DNA of 64,000 bases. Origin: DT-110 sp030148525. GTDB lineage: Bacteria > Bacteroidota > Bacteroidia > Chitinophagales > Saprospiraceae. Shown here one piece after another: positions 1-7,935 of the stretch. Every line of letters begins with the position of its first letter. Position 1 is the first letter of the stretch. Location of the stretch: NCBI GenBank assembly GCA_965227445.1, contig OZ245751.1, positions 1,922,001 through 1,986,000 on the forward strand, written 5' to 3'. The notes under the pieces are model-generated. The model worked only from the letters and a program-made list of their open reading frames with translations. It ran no database searches and was not told the DNA's origin. Made by a program: the position numbers and the translations under genes.

Positions 1-1177
1 AAACCTCGGGCAGGGTTTGGGGCTGTTCCTTTTGCCAGACCGGTTCGAAGCGCGAAAAATGAGTACTAAACTGCGGATCATCCCAGGGGATGGGAAGGGA
101 TAATAAAGGTTTTTTCTCCGGACTATTTCCGGGAGCTGTTTCCCATTGGACATCTACGGGGGCATGTCCTCTCACCGATATACTGAGGTGGTTCTCTTTT
201 TTCCAAAGCGGCAGAAAGGGGTTGACGGCATAGGTGAAGGTGCGGGACTGTTGGGATGGTTCCAGCTCCAACCTGACGGGGGGAGAGGGCTTTGCCGGGT
301 CGCGAAGAGTAATTAGGGGAATATACAGGGATCCTCCAACACCGGGAGGAATGGTCACCCTGAGGTTCCGGTTGGGGGTACCGTCGGGCCACGTCCCCGG
401 GCGGCAGCAAGTCAGACTAGCCATTGGGGGGACTATCCAGGTAGTATTAAAGGTGTCGGAGGGAACAGCGGGGGAAGGCCTGGCTTTCGCCTGATAGGCT
501 GGCAGGTGGACCAAGTGCTGAAAGGGATGACCGGCGGGAAAAGTGTCGGTGGTATTCAAGGGTAACAGACTGAATTGGTGGTTCGGATGGATATCACTTA
601 CGGAGGCCGTTGTTTTGTTGGAAACTAAAAAGCGCACACCTGTATTTGGGTCGTACATCTGCCAACTGGAATCGACACGTACCTCGGGAACTACGTGTCC
701 CCGTAACGACCAAATCCTTGCCGGGTAACCTGCCGCCAGCCACAATTGGCTCAAAAACCGGGATTGATTCCCACAATTTCCGTAGCCTGCCGAATTGAAA
801 ATGAGTTCAGGGTAGCGGTACAGGGAGTCGGCCAGGTCCATTGTTTGTGATTGGACATAGCGATGAGTCACTCGCCAAAGGTTTACCGGGTTACTTGCTG
901 TATTATTGGTAGATGCGGCCATCCGAACGAGGTTCGATCTCGACATCGGGAATACCTCATTGATCGACCAACGAAAAGAGATATGGTCCTCGCTGGTATT
1001 TGTTATTGTGAAGGCAGGTTCCTCTCCGGATGATACACTAAACGTGCTGGTTATCAGCCGATCCGTTTCGGGTTGGGAGCAGGTATTGATCAGGCTTACG
1101 CCAAAAAAGAGCATACATATCCTGATCAGATAAGCTTGCTGGATACCCGAAATGGTGTCAAAGGTATGCTTTGGCAT
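1..1177 (-). CDS. Transglutaminase-like protein, partial (C-terminus beyond left edge)
   Basis: Reading the minus strand from the ATG at 1177 gives 392 codons with no stop before the window edge, so the gene is truncated by the window. Residues 18-33 form a hydrophobic segment ending at Cys33 (LINTC), a weak lipoprotein-type signal. Residues 133-180 match the transglutaminase-like (papain-fold) core: GNCGNQSRFLSQLWLAAG, then RGH, then YDPNTG. The candidate triad is Cys135, His161 and Asp176. The family includes true cross-linkers, proteases and peptide N-glycanases, so the substrate is unknown. Only 3 nt separate it from the stop of the cyclase-like gene at 1181, which implies translational coupling and a joint role. 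The part after residue 200 is not recognised. Domain call fairly sure; function open. Confidence 0.72.
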   Translation of the reverse strand, partial: MPKHTFDTISGIQQAYLIRICMLFFGVSLINTCSQPETDRLITSTFSVSSGEEPAFTITNTSEDHISFRWSINEVFPMSRSNLVRMAASTNNTASNPVNLWRVTHRYVQSQTMDLADSLYRYPELIFNSAGYGNCGNQSRFLSQLWLAAGYPARIWSLRGHVVPEVRVDSSWQMYDPNTGVRFLVSNKTTASVSDIHPNHQFSLLPLNTTDTFPAGHPFQHLVHLPAYQAKARPSPAVPSDTFNTTWIVPPMASLTCCRPGTWPDGTPNRNLRVTIPPGVGGSLYIPLITLRDPAKPSPPVRLELEPSQQSRTFTYAVNPFLPLWKKENHLSISVRGHAPVDVQWETAPGNSPEKKPLLSLPIPWDDPQFSTHFSRFEPVWQKEQPQTLPEV

Positions 1178-1180
1178 GGT

Positions 1181-2176
1181 TCAGGGAGTTGTCAGGTTGC
1201 CAAGTGCCTCCAGGTAAAAGGCAGCGGTAAGTGCGGGCGCCCCGGCCCGGAAATTATGGTCCTTGCTGACAAAATAGGGATAGGCCGGCCAATCCGAACC
1301 CGGATCCTCCATATTCAGCCACTGCTGGTACCAGTCAAAAAATGGTAATTGGTCGTCCGCCCCGAGATAATGGAGCGTAGTTACTGCCATGGACTGCGAA
1401 AGCAGATTATCGGCAATGGGAATTCGACCCTCCCGGAGCAGTGGTGGCACCCACTGCGCAAGAGATTCCAGAGAGCGAGTGCCAAAATGAAGGGCGCGAC
1501 TGGCGTGGTAGTAGGGGACAATGGGATCGGCATAATATTGTAGCTCCATTTCCTCGGGTTGGGCTAATTGATCCAGTACGTAGGCTACTGTTGGCCGTGC
1601 TTTTGGGTGATCGCCCACGTACAGCAAGACATTGGCGAGAACGGCGGGTTCCGAATCGCTCACGTCGAGCATGGGGGACTGAATGGTGGTTTGGCAGTGG
1701 CGGGCATCCCTTCGCAGCCATGTCCAAAATAGCGGATAACGCAGGTAGTTAGGTCTGGGTACTACCCAGGTGAGCAGGCGCCCGTCGGGTCCGGTATTGC
1801 GCAATAACAGGTGCTGGTTGCGAATAGGTTGGCCATTTTGTACCATGAGAAAGGAGCAAACGGCCGTATCGTCCAGGTCGGGGGGTACATTGTGGGTTTG
1901 TCCCCCTTGTGGCCAGAACCGCCAAAACCCATTTCGCTCCATAGAATTTCTGATAAAAGGCAGTCCCCGCTGGATGATGGCCTTCGCTTTGGGATGTTCT
2001 GAACTGCTTAGCGCAATCAGGATATTGGCGTGGACGAAGGGTGAAGGGTCTTTGGTGTGCCAGCCCAGTTCGTGCAGGGGGTGACCATCCGGATAGGATT
2101 CGTAACTTAGGAACTGCCCGTCTGCCTGCTGGCAGTGGCTGATAAAATCGAGAATGGCTTCCTGTGTGACGGGCAT
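1181..2176 (-). CDS. Prenyltransferase/squalene-cyclase-like alpha-barrel protein with DxDDTA motif
   Basis: 331 residues, ATG start, no signal peptide or membrane segment. Residues 100-105 read DLDDTA, preceded by FWRFWPQGG and PP. This is the DxDDTA motif that carries the catalytic acid in class II terpene cyclases (squalene-hopene cyclase). The rest is helical and aromatic-rich (for example HYLGADDQLPFFDWYQQW), compatible with an alpha/alpha barrel. The protein is about half the length of a real squalene-hopene cyclase (about 630 residues), and clear QW repeats are not obvious. It may be a single-barrel relative, a prenyl-binding protein or a non-terpenoid alpha/alpha-barrel enzyme. It is the first gene of a two-gene unit with the transglutaminase-like gene 3 nt downstream. 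The upstream 469 bp hold an inverted-repeat element. Confidence 0.68.
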   Translation of the reverse strand: MPVTQEAILDFISHCQQADGQFLSYESYPDGHPLHELGWHTKDPSPFVHANILIALSSSEHPKAKAIIQRGLPFIRNSMERNGFWRFWPQGGQTHNVPPDLDDTAVCSFLMVQNGQPIRNQHLLLRNTGPDGRLLTWVVPRPNYLRYPLFWTWLRRDARHCQTTIQSPMLDVSDSEPAVLANVLLYVGDHPKARPTVAYVLDQLAQPEEMELQYYADPIVPYYHASRALHFGTRSLESLAQWVPPLLREGRIPIADNLLSQSMAVTTLHYLGADDQLPFFDWYQQWLNMEDPGSDWPAYPYFVSKDHNFRAGAPALTAAFYLEALGNLTTP

Positions 2177-2645
2177 GCAAGAAAGGTGATAATGGTGCGA
2201 ATATGCGGCTAATGCGACTTAACCGAATTATTTGATCGATTTTTCAAGTCTGGAGCGCTTGCTGGTGCTGCCCCCTAAGAGCGTGTTTGGGATTTGTTTT
2301 TGATGGCGAAAATGTCTAGAATTTGGTTCTCACAAAGCCTTTTTTGAGCTTCGTAGCATGGCTACGGGGCGAAAAAAGGCTGCAGTGAGGTTCAAATATA
2401 CCGCTTCCGAAAAGGATTGGCTTTGCCCAACCTTTTCACGCGAGTATATACTCGACTCGAAGTGGTTTGGATTCCCAGCACGAAGTACTGCGAAGCAAAA
2501 CCACTTCGTTGTCGGTATAATAGACATTTGCAGTCCAAAGGATAAATCCCAAACACGCTCTAAATAGCCAAGCATTTACGGGGCAATCAACTGTGGGTTG
2601 ACGCAGATTTACTAGCTTTAGGATCCAATCGAATGATATACCAGT
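2177..2645. other. Intergenic region, non-coding, holding a MITE-like element
   Basis: This 469-bp gap separates the divergently transcribed cyclase-like gene (minus) and dioxygenase gene (plus), so it must hold both promoters. More than half of it (2278-2561) is the inverted-repeat element listed separately. The flanks of about 100 bp (2177-2277) and 84 bp (2562-2645) show no ORF with coding character and no convincing TTG/TAnnTTTG Bacteroidota promoter by eye. Confidence 0.7.
2278..2561. mobile_element. MITE-like non-autonomous element with 18-bp perfect terminal inverted repeats
   Basis: The 18-base end AGAGCGTGTTTGGGATTT (2278-2295) is perfectly inverted at 2544-2561. Inside are nested palindromes: an imperfect hairpin of about 35-bp arms around 2320-2400 (GCCTTTTTTG facing GAAAAAAGGC), AAAAGGATTGG facing CCCAACCTTTT near 2411-2440, the palindrome CGAGTATATACTCG near 2441, CGAAGTGGTTT facing AAACCACTTCG near 2458-2508, and ATGTCTA facing TAGACAT near the ends. 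The whole element could fold into a branched cruciform. It has no coding capacity and no clear target-site duplication was seen. Terminal repeats plus small size suggest a MITE mobilised in trans, but a REP-type structural element is possible. Confidence 0.65.
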
Positions 2646-3524
2646 ATGCGTCCAATTTTTAAAGATACCAATCAGCAGGCATTTTTCGAGGAAAAAGGAT
2701 ACGTAGCCGTCGATTTGCTTGATGATGCACAACTGACGGCCATTAAAAAGGCCCTGGACGATATGCGTCCTAATGACGGATTCACTCCCAAGGGGCGATC
2801 TTCGGATTACCACTGTACTTTCCTCGATACCAATCTGGAATACAAGGAGGCGGTTTACGAGCTTATCCATAAATACTTCCAGCCCCTCCTCGATAAATAC
2901 GTTCACGATTTCACCATTCTGAATGGTAATTTTTACGTGAAACCGGCCGGTAGTGGTACGTTTGAGATTCACCAAAACTGGCACCACAATCCACGCCCAC
3001 AGGATACGACTCTGACAATTTGGTGTCCACTGTTGGATGTTACCCGGGAAAATGGCACCCTGGAAGTTGTGCCGGGCAGCCATAAGATCGTTCCTGATGT
3101 CGCTACCGTAAACGTACCCTATTATTTTAAAAACTTTGAGCAAGCACTGCTCGATAAGTACCTGGAACCCATTCCGCTAAAGGCTGGACAGGGACTGATC
3201 TTTGACGATAGCCTCATCCATTACTCCAGTCAAAACGAAACCCGGGAACCGCGTACTGCTATTCAGATCGAAACTCATCCGGTGGACATGCAACCGGTGT
3301 ATTACCACCTGGACCGGGAAGACCCCGGACCGGATTTCGAGGTCTTTGCGGTAACCCGCGATTTTTTTCTGAACGGTAACATCCACAATATGACGCAGCG
3401 TCCGGAGGGTCTGACCAGTTTGGGTTTTCAACCCAATGAGAATGCATTGTTATCCGAGGAAGAGTTTTTGGAAAAGATGGCTGCGGGTCCTGCTACCCGC
3501 GCCGAATTGTACGCTAAAGCATAA
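2646..3524 (+). CDS. Phytanoyl-CoA dioxygenase (PhyH) family protein with HxN in place of HxD
   Basis: 292 residues, ATG start. The fold is that of the PhyH Fe(II)/2-oxoglutarate oxygenases: N-terminal FFEEKGYVAV, jelly-roll core with IHQNW (109-113), LLDVTRENGTLEVVPGSH (129-146), distal His192 in LIHYSSQNE, and Arg203 in EPRTAIQ as the probable 2-oxoglutarate anchor. The usual iron motif is HxD; here it is His109-Gln-Asn111 (codon AAC), while the paralogue at 10361 keeps HQD. Loss of the carboxylate may lower hydroxylase activity or open an iron site for another ligand, as in Fe/2OG halogenases, which have Ala or Gly there. The stop is 2 nt before the next ATG, so it is co-translated with the oxygenase at 3527. 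Substrate unknown; near glycan genes it may tailor a lipid or sugar. Confidence 0.82.
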   Translation: MRPIFKDTNQQAFFEEKGYVAVDLLDDAQLTAIKKALDDMRPNDGFTPKGRSSDYHCTFLDTNLEYKEAVYELIHKYFQPLLDKYVHDFTILNGNFYVKPAGSGTFEIHQNWHHNPRPQDTTLTIWCPLLDVTRENGTLEVVPGSHKIVPDVATVNVPYYFKNFEQALLDKYLEPIPLKAGQGLIFDDSLIHYSSQNETREPRTAIQIETHPVDMQPVYYHLDREDPGPDFEVFAVTRDFFLNGNIHNMTQRPEGLTSLGFQPNENALLSEEEFLEKMAAGPATRAELYAKA

Positions 3525-3526
3525 CT

Positions 3527-4372
3527 ATGGCCACGATCACCAATCCCGACCTGTATGCCTTCGAAATAATTTCCGCTAACCACCTCAATGATCATGCCGA
3601 CACGGTGCAACGGATCGAAAATGGTGACCTCACCGGGGTGATCTTAGAGGGGCTGTTTGCTCCTGATTTTTGCGAAAGCGTAGTGGAGCGATTGCAGCGG
3701 GCCGTGCAGGCGGAACCGGGCAACCGGTTGTATTACCCGGCACCCTTTGGCCACGTCTTTGGAACCACCCTGATGGAGAACGATCTGGGCGCCTATTTAC
3801 AGCGAGCGGCGATTACCGACGGGATAGTAGAAGCATGCTTTCAGCAGCGGTATAAAGCCACCATTTTCTCTTTTTTGGCACGACTGGGTAAAGGACGGGA
3901 TTTCGTGCCCGCTATACATACCGACGGACAACCCTTTGCCATGTCGGGCGTGCGAATCCTCGAGGGGGGCAGGGAACCGCTCGAAGCGCATATACACCAG
4001 GAGTTTCCCTTGCATTTTCCTAGTTATCAGGGCGTCACCCGGCAATTAGACCTGGCCACCGAACTGAGTTATTACCTAGTTTTACAAGCTCCGGATGAAG
4101 GGGGCGACCTGGTTTTATACGATCTGAACTGGGAGAATACTCCCCAGGATTTTTTAGACTCGTCTGCATTTATGAGTAAAGTACGTGCCGATCGTCTTGA
4201 ATCGGCCGATCGCATGCAACTTCGACTGCAGGCGGGTGATGCTATTCTCTTTGCCGCTAATCGCGTGTGGCACCGGGTCGAACCGGTGGCTGCCACCTCC
4301 AAAGCCCGGATTACCGTTGGTGGTTTTTTGGCGAAAGCCAGAGAAAATAATGACTACGGCTTATTTATCTGA
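3527..4372 (+). CDS. 2OG-Fe(II) oxygenase superfamily protein
   Basis: 281 residues, ATG start 2 nt after the preceding stop. Candidate iron ligands are the His/Glu of AHIHQEF (near 152-158) and the distal His in NRVWHRVEPV, followed by Arg in KARITVGGFL as the likely 2-oxoglutarate-binding residue. YYLVLQAPDEGGDLVLYDLNW resembles the sheet region of prolyl-hydroxylase-like oxygenases. The carboxylate appears to be Glu rather than Asp. No signal peptide, so cytoplasmic. It pairs with the PhyH-type gene as a two-gene plus-strand unit. Its last 12 bases overlap the end of the convergent minus-strand glycosyltransferase gene. Substrate unknown; superfamily assignment likely, subfamily uncertain. 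Confidence 0.68.
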   Translation: MATITNPDLYAFEIISANHLNDHADTVQRIENGDLTGVILEGLFAPDFCESVVERLQRAVQAEPGNRLYYPAPFGHVFGTTLMENDLGAYLQRAAITDGIVEACFQQRYKATIFSFLARLGKGRDFVPAIHTDGQPFAMSGVRILEGGREPLEAHIHQEFPLHFPSYQGVTRQLDLATELSYYLVLQAPDEGGDLVLYDLNWENTPQDFLDSSAFMSKVRADRLESADRMQLRLQAGDAILFAANRVWHRVEPVAATSKARITVGGFLAKARENNDYGLFI

Positions 4373-5251
4373 TGGAGCTCTTCCCTTGCCAGACATAACT
4401 TCCCGGATAAGTGTCTGAATTTGCTGTTGCAAAAGATGGTCAAAGGGCAGTCGCTCGGCACGCTCAGCCAGTTGCCAGGGAATAGCACTATCGGTGATCG
4501 TTGCGGGTCTGGCAAATCCACTATGGGGCCACCTGGTGAAGGTGGCTTTCGGCCCAAAACCGATATTAGTAGTCAAGCTCCTGGCGGGAACGACCGCCAT
4601 AGTCTGCCGGTACCAAAGCCAGAAATTCCATTGAATATCCCAACTGCGGGGCTGGTGTTGATTCCTGTTGAGAATGGGAGACCAGAAGGCCATGTCAAGC
4701 CCTGCAACATCCCGGAGCGTTTCCCGGCAATCGGGCCAGGCACGCATGTGAAAATCATAGGTGTTCCAGTTCGCAGCCCAGGTAGCCCATCCCCAGGGAG
4801 GGAGGCAGAAACGGGTGAAGAAATAGTAGTGATCGGGTAAGGCAAGGTCTGCTAATTGGTGGCCCATGATCAGGTCAATGCGCGGATCATTGCGATAATC
4901 CACGAGCATTTTTTCCATAAAGGAAAAAAAGCCCGGTTCGGGGATGACATCATCTTCCAGAATGATGGCTTTTGCTTCCCGGCTAAAGACCCAATCAAGT
5001 CCTTCCGGAATGCTGCGGGCCACACCCAGGTTGTGATCGGCATATTTGTGAAACACGGGAAAAGGGCAGGGGGTAGCGTCGACTATGGATCGGCAAGCCT
5101 GTATATCGGCTTTGTCCAAGGATGATTTGGGACCGTCCGAAACCAGATAAAGGGCTTTCGGTTCCGAGCGAATGATCTGTTCCAAAACCTGCCGGAGGTG
5201 ATCCGGCCGGTTGTAAAAGAAAAGTACCACTGCCGATCTTTGCTCATCCAT
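4361..5251 (-). CDS. Glycosyltransferase, GNT-I/GT2-like (EDD motif)
   Basis: 296 residues from the ATG at 5251. A longer reading frame runs further upstream, but similarity begins at MDEQRSAVVLFFYNRPDHL, and this ATG lies in the 8-bp overlap with the preceding gene. The N-terminal Rossmann-like part has FFYNRPDHL, and residues 98-104 hold LEDDVIP, the nucleotide-sugar/metal-binding acidic motif. PPWGWATWAANW (151-162) is typical of bacterial proteins related to alpha-1,3-mannosyl-glycoprotein GlcNAc-transferase I. Probably cytosolic, transferring a sugar during surface-glycan assembly. It is the last gene of the polysaccharide operon and overlaps the convergent oxygenase gene by 12 bp. Confidence 0.8.
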   Translation of the reverse strand: MDEQRSAVVLFFYNRPDHLRQVLEQIIRSEPKALYLVSDGPKSSLDKADIQACRSIVDATPCPFPVFHKYADHNLGVARSIPEGLDWVFSREAKAIILEDDVIPEPGFFSFMEKMLVDYRNDPRIDLIMGHQLADLALPDHYYFFTRFCLPPWGWATWAANWNTYDFHMRAWPDCRETLRDVAGLDMAFWSPILNRNQHQPRSWDIQWNFWLWYRQTMAVVPARSLTTNIGFGPKATFTRWPHSGFARPATITDSAIPWQLAERAERLPFDHLLQQQIQTLIREVMSGKGRAPSDK

Positions 5252-5957
5252 GGTGAATCCAGTATGCCATATGGTCATTGAGAAAATGCAGTGGAGCCGT
5301 GATCCCCCGGCTGGCCCGAAAAGTATCAACCGCTTCCCGGCAACCGAATTCCGGAACCCCGTAATCATCTACTAAAATGATGGCTCCCTCCCCAAGCCTG
5401 GAATAGCTAAGTTGGAGGGCATCCAGGGTGGGTTTATAGAAATCTACGTCCAGGTGTAAAAAAGCAATACTAGATACACCGGATTGAGGCAGGGTACGCT
5501 GAAGCTGGCCTTTCACGAGGTGTACTTCGTTTGTCCAGAGTCCGTGCCGGATAAAAAGTGTCCGTACTTCTGCGGGCTCTGGGAAGCGGTAGGTCTGGTT
5601 AAGGTTGAAGGATCGCAGGAAAGCCAGATCCTTAGGGTTGGAAAATTCCTCCCGGTGAAAACCGGCAAAGGTGTCGAACAGCCAAAGACTGCGGTGATGA
5701 TCCTGCCACTGGTTGATCGCTTGTAAATAAAGAGACGATCCGCCTCGCCAAACACCACAAACAACCAGGTCGCCTTGTTCCGGTAAGTGATCTTTCAGGA
5801 TTGCGGGCAGGTGGTCATAAAAAGCACCTTCCACCAGGGAGTGGCAATTGGGATCAGCCAGATACTGCTCCACATTTGTCAGAGCCAGTTTGTCAGGTGG
5901 ATAGCCGATGGCATTCCTGAGTTCCTGTAACCTGATGGATGTCGATTTTTTATTCAT
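5244..5957 (-). CDS. TylF/MycF-family O-methyltransferase (copy 2)
   Basis: 237 residues, ATG start. The SAM-binding GVWRGG lies at 68-73 and FDTFAGF at 94-100. The metal/substrate acidic motifs are HLDVDFYKPT (168-177) and VDDYG (196-200), followed by FGCREAV. This is the pattern of macrocin-O-methyltransferase TylF and MycF, Mg2+-dependent enzymes that methylate sugar hydroxyls. Here the likely substrate is a sugar of the exported polysaccharide. The start overlaps the previous methyltransferase by 4 bp (ATGA) and the end overlaps the glycosyltransferase by 8 bp, so all three are translationally coupled. It is a diverged tandem paralogue of the gene at 5954-6655, probably with a different position specificity. 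Confidence 0.87.
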   Translation of the reverse strand: MNKKSTSIRLQELRNAIGYPPDKLALTNVEQYLADPNCHSLVEGAFYDHLPAILKDHLPEQGDLVVCGVWRGGSSLYLQAINQWQDHHRSLWLFDTFAGFHREEFSNPKDLAFLRSFNLNQTYRFPEPAEVRTLFIRHGLWTNEVHLVKGQLQRTLPQSGVSSIAFLHLDVDFYKPTLDALQLSYSRLGEGAIILVDDYGVPEFGCREAVDTFRASRGITAPLHFLNDHMAYWIHHG

Positions 5958-6655
5958 GCTTTTTGCCAGTAGACGCAGTATTGGGAAAGATAGTTGAAAC
6001 CAGCCGTTATTCCCCGATCCTTTCGGAATTCCTCCACGGCTTCGCGACAGCCAAATACTGTGGTTCCGTAATCATCGATGATAACCAGACCGCCCGGTTG
6101 CAATTGGTCGTAAGTCAATGCAAGGGTGGCCAGTGTTGGTTCGTATAAGTCCAGATCGATATGGATCAGCGACAAAGGTCGTTCGAAGTGGGTCAGGGTT
6201 TCGCGCACATCACCAATCAGGATCTCTATGTTTTGGGTGGGCAATCCCAGATGAATAAAATGATCGAGCACTTGCCGGGGCGTCGGAAAATGAGCTTGTA
6301 ACAGTGGATTAAAGCGACGCTGCGCTTGCTCATCTTTTTTAAAACGGCTTTCCTGGACCGGAAAACCACCGAAGGTGTCAGCCAGGAGGAGGGATCGTGC
6401 GTGGGGACTCCCGATGATCAGGGTTTGCAATGCCAGGGCGAATCCACCACGCCAAATTCCCGCCGAAAGGACATCTCCGGAAACTCCATTCAGCTTGCTC
6501 AGTAAGGTGGGCATTTGGGTGAATACCTCCAGTTCAATAAGGGACAGTCGGGTAGGGTCGGAAAGTAATTCCTCCAAATGCGGGTAGCCGGTTATTTGCA
6601 CGGGCGGACGCACATAGTCGAGTACTTCCTGGTAAGTAGGCGTTGGTTTCTTCAT
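5954..6655 (-). CDS. TylF/MycF-family O-methyltransferase (copy 1)
   Basis: 233 residues, ATG start. Same motif order as its downstream neighbour: AGIWRGG (65-71), ADTFGGFP (92-99), HIDLDLYEPT (165-174), IDDYG (193-197) and FGCREAV (201-207). TylF-type enzymes are SAM- and Mg2+-dependent sugar O-methyltransferases. The start overlaps the ABC ATPase gene end by 4 bp and the stop overlaps copy 2 by 4 bp. The shared FGCREAV and end-to-end alignment indicate tandem duplication followed by divergence. In ABC-transporter-dependent O-antigen systems, terminal methylation can signal chain length to the Wzt tail domain. That is a reasonable but unproven role here, since the ATPase is the adjacent upstream gene. 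Confidence 0.87.
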   Translation of the reverse strand: MKKPTPTYQEVLDYVRPPVQITGYPHLEELLSDPTRLSLIELEVFTQMPTLLSKLNGVSGDVLSAGIWRGGFALALQTLIIGSPHARSLLLADTFGGFPVQESRFKKDEQAQRRFNPLLQAHFPTPRQVLDHFIHLGLPTQNIEILIGDVRETLTHFERPLSLIHIDLDLYEPTLATLALTYDQLQPGGLVIIDDYGTTVFGCREAVEEFRKDRGITAGFNYLSQYCVYWQKA

Positions 6656-7935
6656 GGTAGTACGCGTAACGTCCAGTCAAGGGCGGGAGCAATGGATACG
6701 GCCGACCGGATCAGTTCCTGGTTATAGTATTCAAAGTCATGGCGGTTGCCAATGGTGAAATGGAGCAGATCCCGTTCCATAAGAACGAGGTCGGTTCGTC
6801 CTTCAATCGCAAAAATATTGAGGCGGTACTGGCCGACATTCAACAGATCGCCGGGAATGACACAGCGCACTTCGTACCGGCCGGCTCTTGTTTCCGTGAA
6901 GTATTTATTGACTCGCAGGGGACTGGTACACAATACTTCCTGGTTGATCTGGTCTTTCAGGGAGATCGCAAGATCGATGGCTCGCTCCGTCGCCGGTTTA
7001 TCAAAAACAATGCGGAACTCCAGGTCCTGATCCATGAAAAGAGGGCTGCCTATTTCTTCGCCCGGAGCGCATACGGAAGCTGACCGCAAGGTGATTTGCT
7101 CGTTACCGGGAGCATGTTCACCTGCTTCCCAGGATTGTTGCCGGACGTCTTCCGGTGTCTCGGATTCCTTTTTAAAAGCCTTGTAGGAATCATCGATGTA
7201 TTCCATCACCAGATCCGGATTGGAGTCCATGGCTTTGATCCGGCCTTTTTCGAGCAGTAAAAACCGGTTGCACATATCCAGGACCTCCCGCACGTTATGA
7301 CTTACCAAAATAATAGTACGTCCGCTTTGGGCAATGGCGCGGATCTTTTCGAGACATTTGTGTTGAAAGGTGAGGTCGCCTACACTCAAGACTTCATCAA
7401 ATAACAGTATATCGGCTTTCAGGTGGGTGATTAGGGAAAAGGCCAGTCGCAGATACATACCATCGGAATAGTATTTCACGGGCGTATCGAAAAATTCCGC
7501 CAGTTCGCTGAAGGCGATGATCTCCGGCATGATGGCCTGAATATCCGTTCGTCTCATGCCGAAAAGCTTAGCTCGCATACTGATGTTTTCCCGGCCCGTC
7601 AGGTCGGGGTGGAAACCAGTCCCGATATCGAGAATACTGGCCAGATGGCCGTGGATAGTAATGGTCCCCGCCGTTGGTTTGGTAACTCCGCTCAGCATGC
7701 GTAACAGGGTAGACTTGCCTGAGCCATTCTTACCGATGATTCCCAAAACTTCTCCCGGGCGCACGGTGAAGCTGACATCGGCCACAGCGTCGAAGGTTGT
7801 GCGTTCCTGCCTGGAAAACAAATTGCCCAAAGCGACCCGGAAATCCTGGACGGGCTTCTGATGGAAATAAGACTTCTGCAGCCCGTCGGCGCGAAGGGCA
7901 AAGGTCGGTTTGGCGTTTTTAGTTGATGCGCTCAT
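6652..7935 (-). CDS. Polysaccharide ABC exporter ATP-binding protein with Wzt-like C-terminal domain
   Basis: 427 residues, ATG start. ATPase core: Walker A GKNGSGKST (68-76), signature YSDGMYLRLAFS (156-167), Walker B ILLFDE (176-181) and switch His213 in VSHNV. GHLASILDIGTGFHPDLTG (96-114) is characteristic of TagH/Wzt/KpsT-type polysaccharide exporters. Residues from about 265 form an extra beta-rich domain like the carbohydrate-recognition tail of Wzt, which in E. coli O8/O9a binds the modified end of the O-chain. It works with the permease at 8628-9446 to move lipid-linked glycan across the inner membrane. The gene overlaps the FkbM gene upstream by 17 bp and the first TylF gene by 4 bp. 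Confidence 0.9.
   Translation of the reverse strand: MSASTKNAKPTFALRADGLQKSYFHQKPVQDFRVALGNLFSRQERTTFDAVADVSFTVRPGEVLGIIGKNGSGKSTLLRMLSGVTKPTAGTITIHGHLASILDIGTGFHPDLTGRENISMRAKLFGMRRTDIQAIMPEIIAFSELAEFFDTPVKYYSDGMYLRLAFSLITHLKADILLFDEVLSVGDLTFQHKCLEKIRAIAQSGRTIILVSHNVREVLDMCNRFLLLEKGRIKAMDSNPDLVMEYIDDSYKAFKKESETPEDVRQQSWEAGEHAPGNEQITLRSASVCAPGEEIGSPLFMDQDLEFRIVFDKPATERAIDLAISLKDQINQEVLCTSPLRVNKYFTETRAGRYEVRCVIPGDLLNVGQYRLNIFAIEGRTDLVLMERDLLHFTIGNRHDFEYYNQELIRSAVSIAPALDWTLRVLP

Noticed and set aside
2330..2575. 81-codon frame inside the inverted-repeat element
   Set aside because: The element is palindromic and non-coding; frames on both strands are by-products of the hairpins.
2436..3143. 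235-codon open frame on the minus strand
   Set aside because: It overlaps the inverted-repeat element and is antisense to the well-supported PhyH gene; no domain recognised.
5252..5368. Longer start for the GNT-I-like glycosyltransferase
   Set aside because: The extension lies within the upstream methyltransferase gene and lacks family similarity; the ATG at 5251 in the 8-bp overlap is preferred.
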